This document shows positions 7,995 to 16,391 of a DNA stretch of 64,000 nt, piece after piece. Every line of letters begins with the position of its first letter. The first letter of the stretch is position 1. Location: positions 186,001 through 250,000 of the forward strand of contig NZ_CANLZV010000006.1 of assembly GCF_947495665.1 (NCBI RefSeq), given 5' to 3'. Made by a program: the position numbers and the translations under genes. The stretch comes from an uncultured Sunxiuqinia sp. Lineage in GTDB: Bacteria; Bacteroidota; Bacteroidia; Bacteroidales; Prolixibacteraceae. The notes beneath the pieces were generated by a model. The model saw only the letters and a program-made list of their open reading frames with translations, was not told the origin of the DNA and searched no databases.

Positions 7995-9443
7995 TTGAAA
8001 CGCAAGTTTGTTACCAATTTAATTCTGCTGCTCTTTCTGAATCTTCTGATCAAGCCTTTCTGGATTTTCGGAATTGACCGAACCGTGCAGAATATGGTGG
8101 GTGCCGAAAGCTATGGCCTGTACTTTTCCTTGCTGAATTTTTCGCTGCTGCTGAATATCCTGCTCGACTTGGGAATTACCAATTTCAACAACCGGAACAT
8201 TGCCCAAAACAGTCATTTGCTAAAAAAATCGCTTACCAATATTGTTGGGGTGAAATTTTTGCTGGCGGTGGTTTACGCCGTGGTCTGCTTGCTTACCGCT
8301 GCGCTCATTGGCTACAACAAGCTTCAGCTTCACTTGCTGCTGTTTCTGATTTTTAACCAGTTTTTGATTTCGTTTACCCTGTACCTGCGTTCCAATATCA
8401 GCGGCTTACACCTGTTTCGTACCGACAGCCTGCTTTCGGTGCTTGACCGAAGCCTGATGATCGTGTTTTGCAGCCTACTGTTGTTCACGCCCAGGCTGGC
8501 CGAAACTTTTTCAATCAGCTGGTTTGTTTATGCGCAAACCGCGGCCTATGTCCTCACAGCCATCATCACCTACCTGACGGTGTTGCATTACGCCGGCACC
8601 TTCCGGATGAGGCTGGACTGGCACAACATCCGCCTAACGCTGAAACAAAGCTTTCCTTATGCGCTGCTCATTTTACTGATGGCGTTTTACAACCGGATTG
8701 ACTCGGTCCTGCTGGAGCGCCTGCTTCCCGGTTCGCTGGGAAAAGAACAGGCAGGCATTTACGCGCAGGCCTTCCGGCTGCTGGATGCCTTGGCCATGTT
8801 CGGGGCCTTGTTTGCCGGTTTGCTGCTCCCCATTTTCGCCCGAATGATTAAGCAAGGAGAAAACCCCTCGCCATTGGTACAATTTGCTTTCCGATTGCTC
8901 ATTGTCCCAGCCATTCTGGTGGCTGTAGCCTCCATCTTTTACGCGCAGCCCATTATGAGCCTGCTCTATCACGAACACATTGAACTGTCGGCCCCTTTGC
9001 TGGGTATCCTGATGACCGGATTTACCGGGATTGCCACCACCTACATTTTCGGCACGCTGCTAACAGCCAACGGCAGCCTGAAACAACTAAACCAAATGGC
9101 TTTGGCAGGCGTGGTTTTAAACGTCAGCCTCAACCTGCTGCTCATACCGCAGCTTCAGGCTCTCGGGTCAGCTTATGCCAGCCTGACTACCCAGCTGCTA
9201 ACAGCCATGGCGCAGGTAGTTATTGCCACCCGGTTGTTTCAGTTTAAGGTGGATTACCTGTTACTGCTGAAACTTCTGGGCTTTGTTTTGTTTTGTATTT
9301 TAGCGGCCAAAGCAAGCCTTTTCCTTAACGACCGGCTGCTGGGCTTTGCGCTGCTGCTGCTATCAGGCGTTGCCTATGCCTTTCTGAGCCGCTTAATTTC
9401 AATCAAGGCCTTTGTTGTCATTCTGAAAGATCAAACCAAATGA
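7995..9443 (+). CDS. Polysaccharide flippase (Wzx/MATE-like), TTG start
   Basis: A 482-residue multi-pass membrane protein of the MVF/Wzx superfamily with about 12-14 predicted hydrophobic segments. The N-terminal block WIFGIDRTVQNMVGAESYGL and the ITNFNNRNIAQN stretch are typical of flippases that move lipid-linked oligosaccharides across the inner membrane. The start codon is TTG at 7995: the next in-frame ATG (about 8094) would delete the first transmembrane helix and the conserved RTVQN segment. It is divergent from a glycosyltransferase and overlaps the next gene by 4 bases (ATGA), so translation of the two is likely coupled. Confidence 0.85.
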   Translation: MKRKFVTNLILLLFLNLLIKPFWIFGIDRTVQNMVGAESYGLYFSLLNFSLLLNILLDLGITNFNNRNIAQNSHLLKKSLTNIVGVKFLLAVVYAVVCLLTAALIGYNKLQLHLLLFLIFNQFLISFTLYLRSNISGLHLFRTDSLLSVLDRSLMIVFCSLLLFTPRLAETFSISWFVYAQTAAYVLTAIITYLTVLHYAGTFRMRLDWHNIRLTLKQSFPYALLILLMAFYNRIDSVLLERLLPGSLGKEQAGIYAQAFRLLDALAMFGALFAGLLLPIFARMIKQGENPSPLVQFAFRLLIVPAILVAVASIFYAQPIMSLLYHEHIELSAPLLGILMTGFTGIATTYIFGTLLTANGSLKQLNQMALAGVVLNVSLNLLLIPQLQALGSAYASLTTQLLTAMAQVVIATRLFQFKVDYLLLLKLLGFVLFCILAAKASLFLNDRLLGFALLLLSGVAYAFLSRLISIKAFVVILKDQTK

Positions 9444-10105
9444 AACACCAATTCACCCCCAACGACTTAAAAGATCCGGAGCAATTCGAGCTGCTGGCCG
9501 AAATTGACCATCATCATATTAAGCAGTTCATTTTTGAACAGATTTCGCGCGAAAGGCACCTGATCCGGCTCTATTCGATCTACCAAATCAGCATGATTGC
9601 CCTGTATGTATTTCTTCTGGCCAAAGCCATCATCAACTACACGCACGGGCTAAGCCAACCGCTGGCCAAAATGGGGCTGGCCCTGCTTTTTGCATTCACG
9701 CTACTGATTGTGCTGCACGAACTGATTCATGCTGCTGCCTACCGCTTAAAGGGAACAGGGAGGGTACAATTTGGCGCCATCTGGAGCAAATTCATATTCT
9801 ACGCCGGAGTGGACAAGGAAGTGATTGATTTCTCCACTTTCCGATTTGTGGCCCTTACTCCCTTTTGGCTTGTCAAAGGACTTAGTATCCTGGGGGTTCT
9901 GCTTTTTTGGTCCAGCGCCTGGGCGTACTTTTTCATTAGCCTCATGTGCATTCACTCGCTGTTTTGTGCCGGCGATATCGCCATGCTGGCCTTCTACAGG
10001 CTTCATCCTGACAAGGAAATTTATAACTACGACGACTTAAGCCAGCAGAAAACTTATTTCTATTCGCGTAAAAAACACATAATCAACACACCAAATAGTC
10101 AATGA
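9440..10105 (+). CDS. DUF3267 (zincin-like) membrane protein
   Basis: A 221-residue membrane protein with the metalloprotease-like motif LHELIHAAAYRLKG at about residues 92-105, inside a hydrophobic helix, and further hydrophobic segments at about 45-70, 125-150 and 155-180. This HExxH-in-membrane layout fits the DUF3267 family of putative zincins. Substrate is unknown. The ORF overlaps the flippase stop by 4 bases, so it is probably expressed with it, which would be compatible with a role at the cell surface. Proteolytic activity is inferred from the motif only. Confidence 0.75.
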   Translation: MKHQFTPNDLKDPEQFELLAEIDHHHIKQFIFEQISRERHLIRLYSIYQISMIALYVFLLAKAIINYTHGLSQPLAKMGLALLFAFTLLIVLHELIHAAAYRLKGTGRVQFGAIWSKFIFYAGVDKEVIDFSTFRFVALTPFWLVKGLSILGVLLFWSSAWAYFFISLMCIHSLFCAGDIAMLAFYRLHPDKEIYNYDDLSQQKTYFYSRKKHIINTPNSQ

Positions 10106-10265
10106 TCAGAAAAAAGGCATTCATTTTTTTTTGATCGAAGTACCTCAACACAATCCTCAATTTAATATCTTGCATGCTAAAATAAGAAACGGCAGGAAGA
10201 CATAAAATTGGACGGCTAAACATCAAAACAAGCCTTGCTTTGTTATCGATTCAAACAACTAAATT

Positions 10266-12485
10266 ATGACAGTTTCAAAAAAAGAATTCGGTACTGCTCC
10301 GGTGTTTTTCACAGCAATCTCTACCATTCTCGGAGCCATTCTATTTTTACGATTTGGCTATGGCGTGGGCACGCTTGGCTTTTGGGGGGTTGTTTTAATC
10401 GTCCTATTGGGACACTTGGTAACCATCCCCACAGCCTTGGCCATTTCTGAAATTGCCACCAACAAACGGGTGGAAGGCGGCGGCGAATACTTCATCATTT
10501 CCCGTTCGTTTGGCTTGAATATTGGCGCCACAGTGGGCATCGCCCTTTACCTGTCGCAAGCCATTAGTGTCGCCTTTTATGTCATCGCCTTTACCGAGTC
10601 TTTTGAGTTCCTGTTTAACTACCTGAAGGTAAATTACGATTTTACGCTTCCCCGGCAAGCCATCAGCCTTCCGGCTATGGCTGCGCTATCCTTTCTAATT
10701 TTGAAAAAAGGAGCCGCCATGGGGGTTAAAACACTGTATATCATTGTCGGCATCCTGGCCTTGGCCATAATCCTGTTTTTTGCCGGAACAACTGATTATT
10801 ACGAGGCCAATACCTTTTCGATTTTCTCAGCCGAAATGCGGAACATGAATCAGTTTTTCATCGTGTTTGCCATTATCTTCCCGGCATTTACCGGTATGAC
10901 TGCAGGAGTCGGGCTGTCGGGCGAACTGAAAAACCCATCCAAATCGATTCCGTTGGGAACCACGCTCGCCACTTTTTCCGGCATGATCATCTACTTGTTT
11001 ATTGCCTGGAAACTGGCCTCTTCAGCCAATTCAACCGATTTGATTGAACAGCAATTAATCATGGGAGACATTGCCTTGGGCGGCAGCATTATTATCCCCA
11101 TTGGGCTGGCGGCTTCCACCTTGTCATCGGCCATTGGTTCCATCATGGTGGCTCCCCGAACCTTGCAAGCCTTGGCCACCGACCGGTCTTTTCCGGGAAT
11201 CAAGGTAAACGCCTTTTTAAGAATGAGCGACCGCAAGAAGGGCGAACCGATCAATGCTACCCTGGTAACCATTTTGATTGCTTTTGTTTTTGTGGCCCTC
11301 GGCAATGTGGATGTTGTTGCCGGTATTATCTCTATGTTTTTCATGGTCACTTACGGTTCCTTGTGTTTGATTTCATTCCTCAACCATTTTGGATCTTCAC
11401 CGTCCTACCGTCCGTCGTTTAAGTCGCGCTGGTATTTCTCACTCATTGGCTTTGTGGTTGCCTTGTTTGTCATGTTCAAAATTGATGCGCTGTATGCCTT
11501 TATTTCCTTGCTGGCCATGACCATTATTTACCTCCTGATTAACCATTATCACCGGGACCGGAAAGGTTTGGAAATTATCTTTATCAATGCCATTTTTCAG
11601 CTCAACCGCAACTTACAGGTTTACCTGCAAAATGCCCGTAAGCGCACCTCTTATTCGGAATGGCGGCCCAGCTGCATTTGCATTTCCGACAAGACCTTTG
11701 AACGCAAAGAGGCCTTCCACCTGCTGAACTGGATTTCGTACAAGTATGGCTTTGGCACCTACATCCATCTCATTCATGGCTACTTTTCAAAAGCTTCGAA
11801 CAAAGAAGCCAAGGCCACGCTGGATAAGCTGATCCTTCAATTTGGAAAAATTGAGAGTCAGGTGTATGTCGATACCATGATTTCGCCCTCGTATACCTCG
11901 GCCATTGCTCAGGCCGTGCAGCTTCCGGGAATTACCGGGTTGGACAACAACATGCTCATTTTTGATAACAACATCAACGATGAAGATGGCTTGAAACGAA
12001 TTATTGAAAATTACGGACTGGTGAATGCCGGGAATTTTGATGTGCTGATTCTCCGGACCGGACTGGACCCGATTGATTCGGACAAGGACATTCATTTGTG
12101 GCTGAAACGAAGCGATGAGTTCAACGCCAACCTGATGATTCTGCTTAGCTTCATTATTTATGCGCACCCGGACTGGAAAAAGAGTGCCATCAAGATTTTT
12201 GACATTTCGAAACCAGGAGAGATCGAAAAAACCAAGGCCCATCTGCAGGATTTAATTATACGCGGACGCCTGCCCATTACGCTCAAAAACATTGAGTTTT
12301 TGGAAGAACAGGAGAACGTAAGCATCCAGGAGATGATCAACCAGCGCTCGGCCGATGCCGGGCTGGTTATTTTGGGTTTCCGGGGCGACCACCTCAAACA
12401 CCAGGGCACACCGCTGTTCCAGGGTTTCACCAACATCGATTCGATGCTGTTTGTCAACAGTCATAATGAAAAGGTGATTGAATAG
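10266..12485 (+). CDS. SLC12-like cation-chloride cotransporter / APC permease
   Basis: A 739-residue protein. Residues about 10-430 hold around 12 hydrophobic helices of the APC fold, with FFTAISTILGAILFLRFGYGVG as the unwound helix 1 region and FPAFTGMTAGVGLSGELKNPSKSIP as the conserved helix 6 segment. This is the pattern of SLC12 (Na-K-Cl) transporters rather than plain amino-acid permeases. The last 300 residues are hydrophilic, again as in SLC12 proteins, and probably cytosolic. The transported ion or solute is not known. It is a single gene, with a tandem repeat array directly after it. Confidence 0.8.
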   Translation: MTVSKKEFGTAPVFFTAISTILGAILFLRFGYGVGTLGFWGVVLIVLLGHLVTIPTALAISEIATNKRVEGGGEYFIISRSFGLNIGATVGIALYLSQAISVAFYVIAFTESFEFLFNYLKVNYDFTLPRQAISLPAMAALSFLILKKGAAMGVKTLYIIVGILALAIILFFAGTTDYYEANTFSIFSAEMRNMNQFFIVFAIIFPAFTGMTAGVGLSGELKNPSKSIPLGTTLATFSGMIIYLFIAWKLASSANSTDLIEQQLIMGDIALGGSIIIPIGLAASTLSSAIGSIMVAPRTLQALATDRSFPGIKVNAFLRMSDRKKGEPINATLVTILIAFVFVALGNVDVVAGIISMFFMVTYGSLCLISFLNHFGSSPSYRPSFKSRWYFSLIGFVVALFVMFKIDALYAFISLLAMTIIYLLINHYHRDRKGLEIIFINAIFQLNRNLQVYLQNARKRTSYSEWRPSCICISDKTFERKEAFHLLNWISYKYGFGTYIHLIHGYFSKASNKEAKATLDKLILQFGKIESQVYVDTMISPSYTSAIAQAVQLPGITGLDNNMLIFDNNINDEDGLKRIIENYGLVNAGNFDVLILRTGLDPIDSDKDIHLWLKRSDEFNANLMILLSFIIYAHPDWKKSAIKIFDISKPGEIEKTKAHLQDLIIRGRLPITLKNIEFLEEQENVSIQEMINQRSADAGLVILGFRGDHLKHQGTPLFQGFTNIDSMLFVNSHNEKVIE

Positions 12486-12537
12486 CGCCCAGAAGTAGCA
12501 ACAGTTCCGGCATGAAGAGCTGCCGCAACCGAAACAG

Positions 12538-12862
12538 AGGCAGGAAATTTTCATTTCGCGCAGTGTAGAAATGAAAATCGGCAGCCAGCTTTTATTTCTC
12601 GCGCTGTAGAAATGAAAACTGATAGCTAACTTTTACGTCTCGTTGTGTAGCGATGAAAACTGACAGCCAGCTTTTACTTCTCGCATTGTAGAAATGAAAA
12701 TCGGCAGCCAGCTTTTATTTCTCGTTGCGTAGAAATGAAAATCGGCAGCTAACTTTTACTTCTCGTTGCGTAGAGATGAAAACTGACAGCTAATTTTCGC
12801 TTCGCGCAGCGTAGAAATGAAAATTGACAGCTAACTTTCTTCTCCCGCAGCGTAGAAATAAG
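12538..12862. repeat. 41-bp tandem repeat array, about 8 units
   Basis: The core GTAGAAATGAAAA or close variants recur at 12565, 12606, 12647, 12688, 12729, 12770, 12811 and 12852, exactly 41 bases apart each time. The rest of the unit is a variable YYGRCAGCYARCTTTTA block and a CTCGYNGYGT-like block. Units differ by a few substitutions, never by length. Each can form an imperfect hairpin (in the first, TTTTCATTTC with GAAATGAAAA is perfect, 10 bp). The array fills the gap between two convergent genes and ends 10 bases before the stop codon of the ABC permease gene. There are no spacers, so it is not a CRISPR. Confidence 0.95.
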
Positions 12863-12871
12863 TAGTGTTCA

Positions 12872-14107
12872 TTAAACTGTGTCAGTTGTATTTTTTGCGC
12901 TAGCTTCTAACTTCCGGTTACGCCTTGTTTCGACATACAAAGCCAAAGCGGCCGTTGCAAAGTAAAAACCAACCTGAATCAACAGCAAAAAGTATTCGTG
13001 CTGAACGCTGGACAACTCCACGCCAAGATTGCGTATTCGTAAGTAAGCCGGAACCATAATGGTTGATGGAAACACATGGGCCAGTTTGTACAGGAACGGA
13101 GGAATTGAAGCGGCCGGCCAGCTAATTCCACTCAAAAACAATACAATGGGCGACAGGAAAACCATCAGTAAAATGGATGATTCGCGCTTTTTGAAAAGCA
13201 CCGAAAAAGTAATTCCCATAAAAATAACGGCAAGCAAAAACAGCACAGTCAACGCCATCACATGCAGGTAACTGCCGCGGTTCGGATAATCAAACCAATG
13301 ATGCAGCAACACCATCGTAAACACGCAATTGATGCTGTAAATGGTCAGGTAGCTCAGGCCTTTTCCAAGCAGCAAGGGAAAAACACCTCCCCGCCTTAAA
13401 GCCACAGGTACTTGAAAACTATGCCGGTTCTTTTCTTTGCTGGTTCCTCCAATCATTCCAATTCCAATCAGCAAGGTTTGCTGCAGAATAATCAAAATCA
13501 AGCCGGGCATGACAAAGCTGCCATAGCCCGAAGAGGAGTTGAACCAAAAATGCAAATCAGCGGATAACGGATCGCGGGCAGCCATGGCCTGTTCGTAGGT
13601 TTTTCCTTCAGCCATCAAGCGCTTGATTTCAACACCGGCCGAAAAGGTACCCACCGACTTTACGGCAGCTCCAACCAGCTGTCGATAGATTAAGAAATAA
13701 CTACCATCAGCATACACCGACACATCAGTTTGAACTCCCTCCAGCAAATCCTTTTCAAATCCAGAAGGGATCAGGACAATCCCGCCAACTTGGTCATCTT
13801 CATAAAAAAGTTCCTTGGCTTCTTGCATGCTGGTTGCTGAAAGACTGATATTCGCTTCTTCGGTGCCATCGATCATGCGCACCAGCTGGCGGCTCGAAGA
13901 ACTACGATCCAAATCAATCACTACGGTATCAATCTCCCGCACAACTTCCATTTTGTAGGCATAGGCATAAATCAACGAATAAATGATAATTGCCCCCAAC
14001 AAAATAAGCAGCGCTCCCTGGTCTTTCAGAATGGCTTTCATTTCATCCTGATAGAACTCTCCCGTCATGCGAATACCGGTCCTTATTTTTGTTACGATTG
14101 TTTTCAT
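12872..14107 (-). CDS. ABC-2 type exporter permease (YhhJ/YbhR-like), second of two
   Basis: A 411-residue ABC-2 permease: one N-terminal transmembrane helix (about 30-50), a large extracytoplasmic domain, then five C-terminal helices starting around residue 200, with FWFNSSSGYGSFVMPGLILIILQQTLLIG and GISWPAASIPPFLYKLAHVFP. The start at 14107 (MKTIVTK) was preferred; an in-frame ATG 21 bases upstream is possible. It lies 54 bases after the first permease. The pair looks like YbhS/YbhR, which export drugs or ions with an ATPase partner. None is encoded here. Confidence 0.85.
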   Translation of the reverse strand: MKTIVTKIRTGIRMTGEFYQDEMKAILKDQGALLILLGAIIIYSLIYAYAYKMEVVREIDTVVIDLDRSSSSRQLVRMIDGTEEANISLSATSMQEAKELFYEDDQVGGIVLIPSGFEKDLLEGVQTDVSVYADGSYFLIYRQLVGAAVKSVGTFSAGVEIKRLMAEGKTYEQAMAARDPLSADLHFWFNSSSGYGSFVMPGLILIILQQTLLIGIGMIGGTSKEKNRHSFQVPVALRRGGVFPLLLGKGLSYLTIYSINCVFTMVLLHHWFDYPNRGSYLHVMALTVLFLLAVIFMGITFSVLFKKRESSILLMVFLSPIVLFLSGISWPAASIPPFLYKLAHVFPSTIMVPAYLRIRNLGVELSSVQHEYFLLLIQVGFYFATAALALYVETRRNRKLEASAKNTTDTV

Positions 14108-14161
14108 TTCTAAAAATTTAGAGCCCAAACTTCAGCCCCTAAAACACTTCGAATTTAAAGC

Positions 14162-15361
14162 CTATACTTTTCCCCAGAATTTTTCATTCTGAAGGATGCG
14201 CTTCAGCCGGGGAAACAAAGCCACGGACAACAGAACAAACAACGGAATGATTGCCAAATAGCGAACTCCCAAAACAGCTGCTTCTCCCCGTATCGCTTGA
14301 GAAATAAACAACTTCACCCAGTAGGTAAACGGGAAAAGCCAGGTAAACGCTTTCGCAATTACCGGCATGGCAAACTGAGGAAAGGTTAATCCTGAGAAAG
14401 TCAAAGCCATCATGGAATAAGCACTTCCCAAGGATAACGACAAGCGCAAATTGCTGGTTACTGCAACAAGCAGAATTCCCAAAAACTGATAAGCCAGAAT
14501 CAGGAGTAACTCGCCCAATACGATCAGCATAAATTCGCCTCGTAACGGCGTTCCCATCTGCACAAACAGAATGACGTTCATCACCGTTGCAAGAACGCTA
14601 AACAGCAAGGTGTAAGGCAGCAGTTTTCCGGCTACCCCAACAATAATACTCCCTCCGGAATGCTCCAGCCATTCAGGTCCGGTACCATCCCGCACTTCTG
14701 TTCCAACCGCATAAACAGTGCTCAACAAAGTAAACACCACCACCATCAGCGGCAACAAAGCCGTCAACAAGAAATAGGCATAGTTTCCAAACGGATTAAA
14801 CAGCACATGCTGATGCAGCCTCACGGGCTGTGCTTTCGCCAACGCCTGTTTCTCCGACAAGCCATGTTTCATGGCTACCTGAACTTTAATTCCTCCCGAC
14901 ATGGTTGCCAGGGTTTTATAAATTCCTTTTTGCAGGTAGCCTCCTTTCAGAATATTTGAATTATTGATAAAAACCGGAATTTGTTGCTGTACGCCCTTCA
15001 GAATATTCTTTTCCGTTTCCTCGGGAATGACCACAACGGCATCAACATGACCGGTCTCCATTCGCTGGTAAGCCTCCGCCAAATTAGGCAGGCGCATGGT
15101 AATTTCGGCTTCCGGAGCAGCATCAATCCACATGCCCATCTTCCGAGACAAGGCCGAGTTATCCTGATCGACCAGTGCTACCGACAAATTGCGGGGAACG
15201 CCTTCGTTGAAAATGGCCAACAGTAAGATGAAGGCAATCAGCGGCCCCAGCAAGGTGATAAACAAGTAGATAAAGGAACTGCTCATCCGGTCGATTTCCC
15301 GAAAGAGCACCCTAAAAAAAGGATTCCTGCGAAAAAAGCCCGTTTGCTCTTTCTGGTTCAT
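14162..15361 (-). CDS. ABC-2 type exporter permease, first of two
   Basis: A 399-residue permease of the same family: a leading helix with YLFITLLGPLIAFILLLAIF, a periplasmic domain (about 55-210, with RNLSVALVDQDNSALSRK), and five C-terminal helices, including FSGLTFPQFAMPVIAKAFTWLFPFTYW. The sequence differs enough from its neighbour to suggest a heterodimer. It starts 3 bases after the HlyD stop, indicating a tight operon. The product would form the inner-membrane part of a tripartite exporter with HlyD and TolC. Confidence 0.87.
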   Translation of the reverse strand: MNQKEQTGFFRRNPFFRVLFREIDRMSSSFIYLFITLLGPLIAFILLLAIFNEGVPRNLSVALVDQDNSALSRKMGMWIDAAPEAEITMRLPNLAEAYQRMETGHVDAVVVIPEETEKNILKGVQQQIPVFINNSNILKGGYLQKGIYKTLATMSGGIKVQVAMKHGLSEKQALAKAQPVRLHQHVLFNPFGNYAYFLLTALLPLMVVVFTLLSTVYAVGTEVRDGTGPEWLEHSGGSIIVGVAGKLLPYTLLFSVLATVMNVILFVQMGTPLRGEFMLIVLGELLLILAYQFLGILLVAVTSNLRLSLSLGSAYSMMALTFSGLTFPQFAMPVIAKAFTWLFPFTYWVKLFISQAIRGEAAVLGVRYLAIIPLFVLLSVALFPRLKRILQNEKFWGKV

Positions 15362-15364
15362 ACC

Positions 15365-16360
15365 TTACTGCTTCTTAAATTGTTTCCAGTTGATTAAAAC
15401 ACTCATCCCCGGACGCAGGCCATCCACTGCTTTTGTAGGTACGGCATGGATTTCGAATGATTTCATATCGAAACCACCCGATGCTTTGGTTGATGTCCAA
15501 CTGGCAAAGTCGGCCAATGAACTGATGTAGTTAATTTTGAAGGTCATTTCCTGATCTCCAAGCGCCGGCACCGTTGCTTTGATCTCGCTTCCCAAACGAA
15601 TATCAGCCATCAAATCTTCGCGAATGAAGAAAGTTGCCCAACTATCCGATAAATCGTGAATGGTCACTATCGGAAAACCAGTTGGCACAAGTTCACCTTC
15701 TTCCGAAATGATGTTTGAAATCTCCCCTTTTGCGGGAGCGCTAATTTGTGTTTCGCTCAAGTACGATTCCACCTCGGCAATGGCTCCTTCAGCTTGAGCG
15801 ACCAAAGCCTCTGCAGCTTTTTTATCCTCATTGCGGGCCCCTTTGCGAGCTTTCTCCCAAATGGCTTTTGCTGCATTTGCTGTTTCACGGGAAGCTTCCA
15901 TCTGGGTTTCAGCTTCATCTTTCTTCTGCTCAGGAACAACCCCGGCTTCAAACAAATTCGAAACCCGCTCAAACGTCTTTTCATATAAGCGAGCAGCAGC
16001 CTCTGCCTTCAAATAGGTGCTGTACGCCGCCTGAATATCTTCTTTTTGTGCACCGTGCTGTGCTTTCATACTTTGCGCTTCGGCAGCACTGCGGGCAGCA
16101 GTTGCCTGTTGAAGTTTAGCTTCAATCTCCGGACTCTTAATCGAGAATAAAAAGTCACCTTTTTGTACCTGCTGTCCTTTGCGAACGGCAATGGCATCGA
16201 TTCGTCCCGGAATTTTTGAGGCAACCCGAAATTGAGTGGCTTCAATCTCACCTTGAATTTCCAAAGGAACAGGCCGTGTAATCAACCAAGTGGTATACAG
16301 GACAAAAATTAACAAAGCTGTAAAAAACAGGCCAATGATAAAATTTCTCGTCTTATTCAT
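15365..16360 (-). CDS. HlyD family periplasmic adaptor
   Basis: A 331-residue membrane fusion protein. One N-terminal helix (about 5-26) is followed by the biotinyl-lipoyl-like half-motif RVASKIPGRIDAIAVRKGQQVQKGDFLF, a long alpha-helical hairpin (about 75-195), the second lipoyl half (ISAPAKGEISNIISEEGELVPTGFPI) and a beta-barrel (about 230-330). Adaptors of this type bridge an inner-membrane ABC permease and a TolC channel, both encoded next door. It lies 31 bases after the TolC gene. Confidence 0.92.
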   Translation of the reverse strand: MNKTRNFIIGLFFTALLIFVLYTTWLITRPVPLEIQGEIEATQFRVASKIPGRIDAIAVRKGQQVQKGDFLFSIKSPEIEAKLQQATAARSAAEAQSMKAQHGAQKEDIQAAYSTYLKAEAAARLYEKTFERVSNLFEAGVVPEQKKDEAETQMEASRETANAAKAIWEKARKGARNEDKKAAEALVAQAEGAIAEVESYLSETQISAPAKGEISNIISEEGELVPTGFPIVTIHDLSDSWATFFIREDLMADIRLGSEIKATVPALGDQEMTFKINYISSLADFASWTSTKASGGFDMKSFEIHAVPTKAVDGLRPGMSVLINWKQFKKQ

Positions 16361-16391
16361 GTTTTCTTTTTTTCGTTTTTCAATTTAATTG

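Noticed and set aside
12538-12862. CRISPR array
   Set aside because: The 41-bp units are directly adjacent with no unique spacers, and no cas genes are near.
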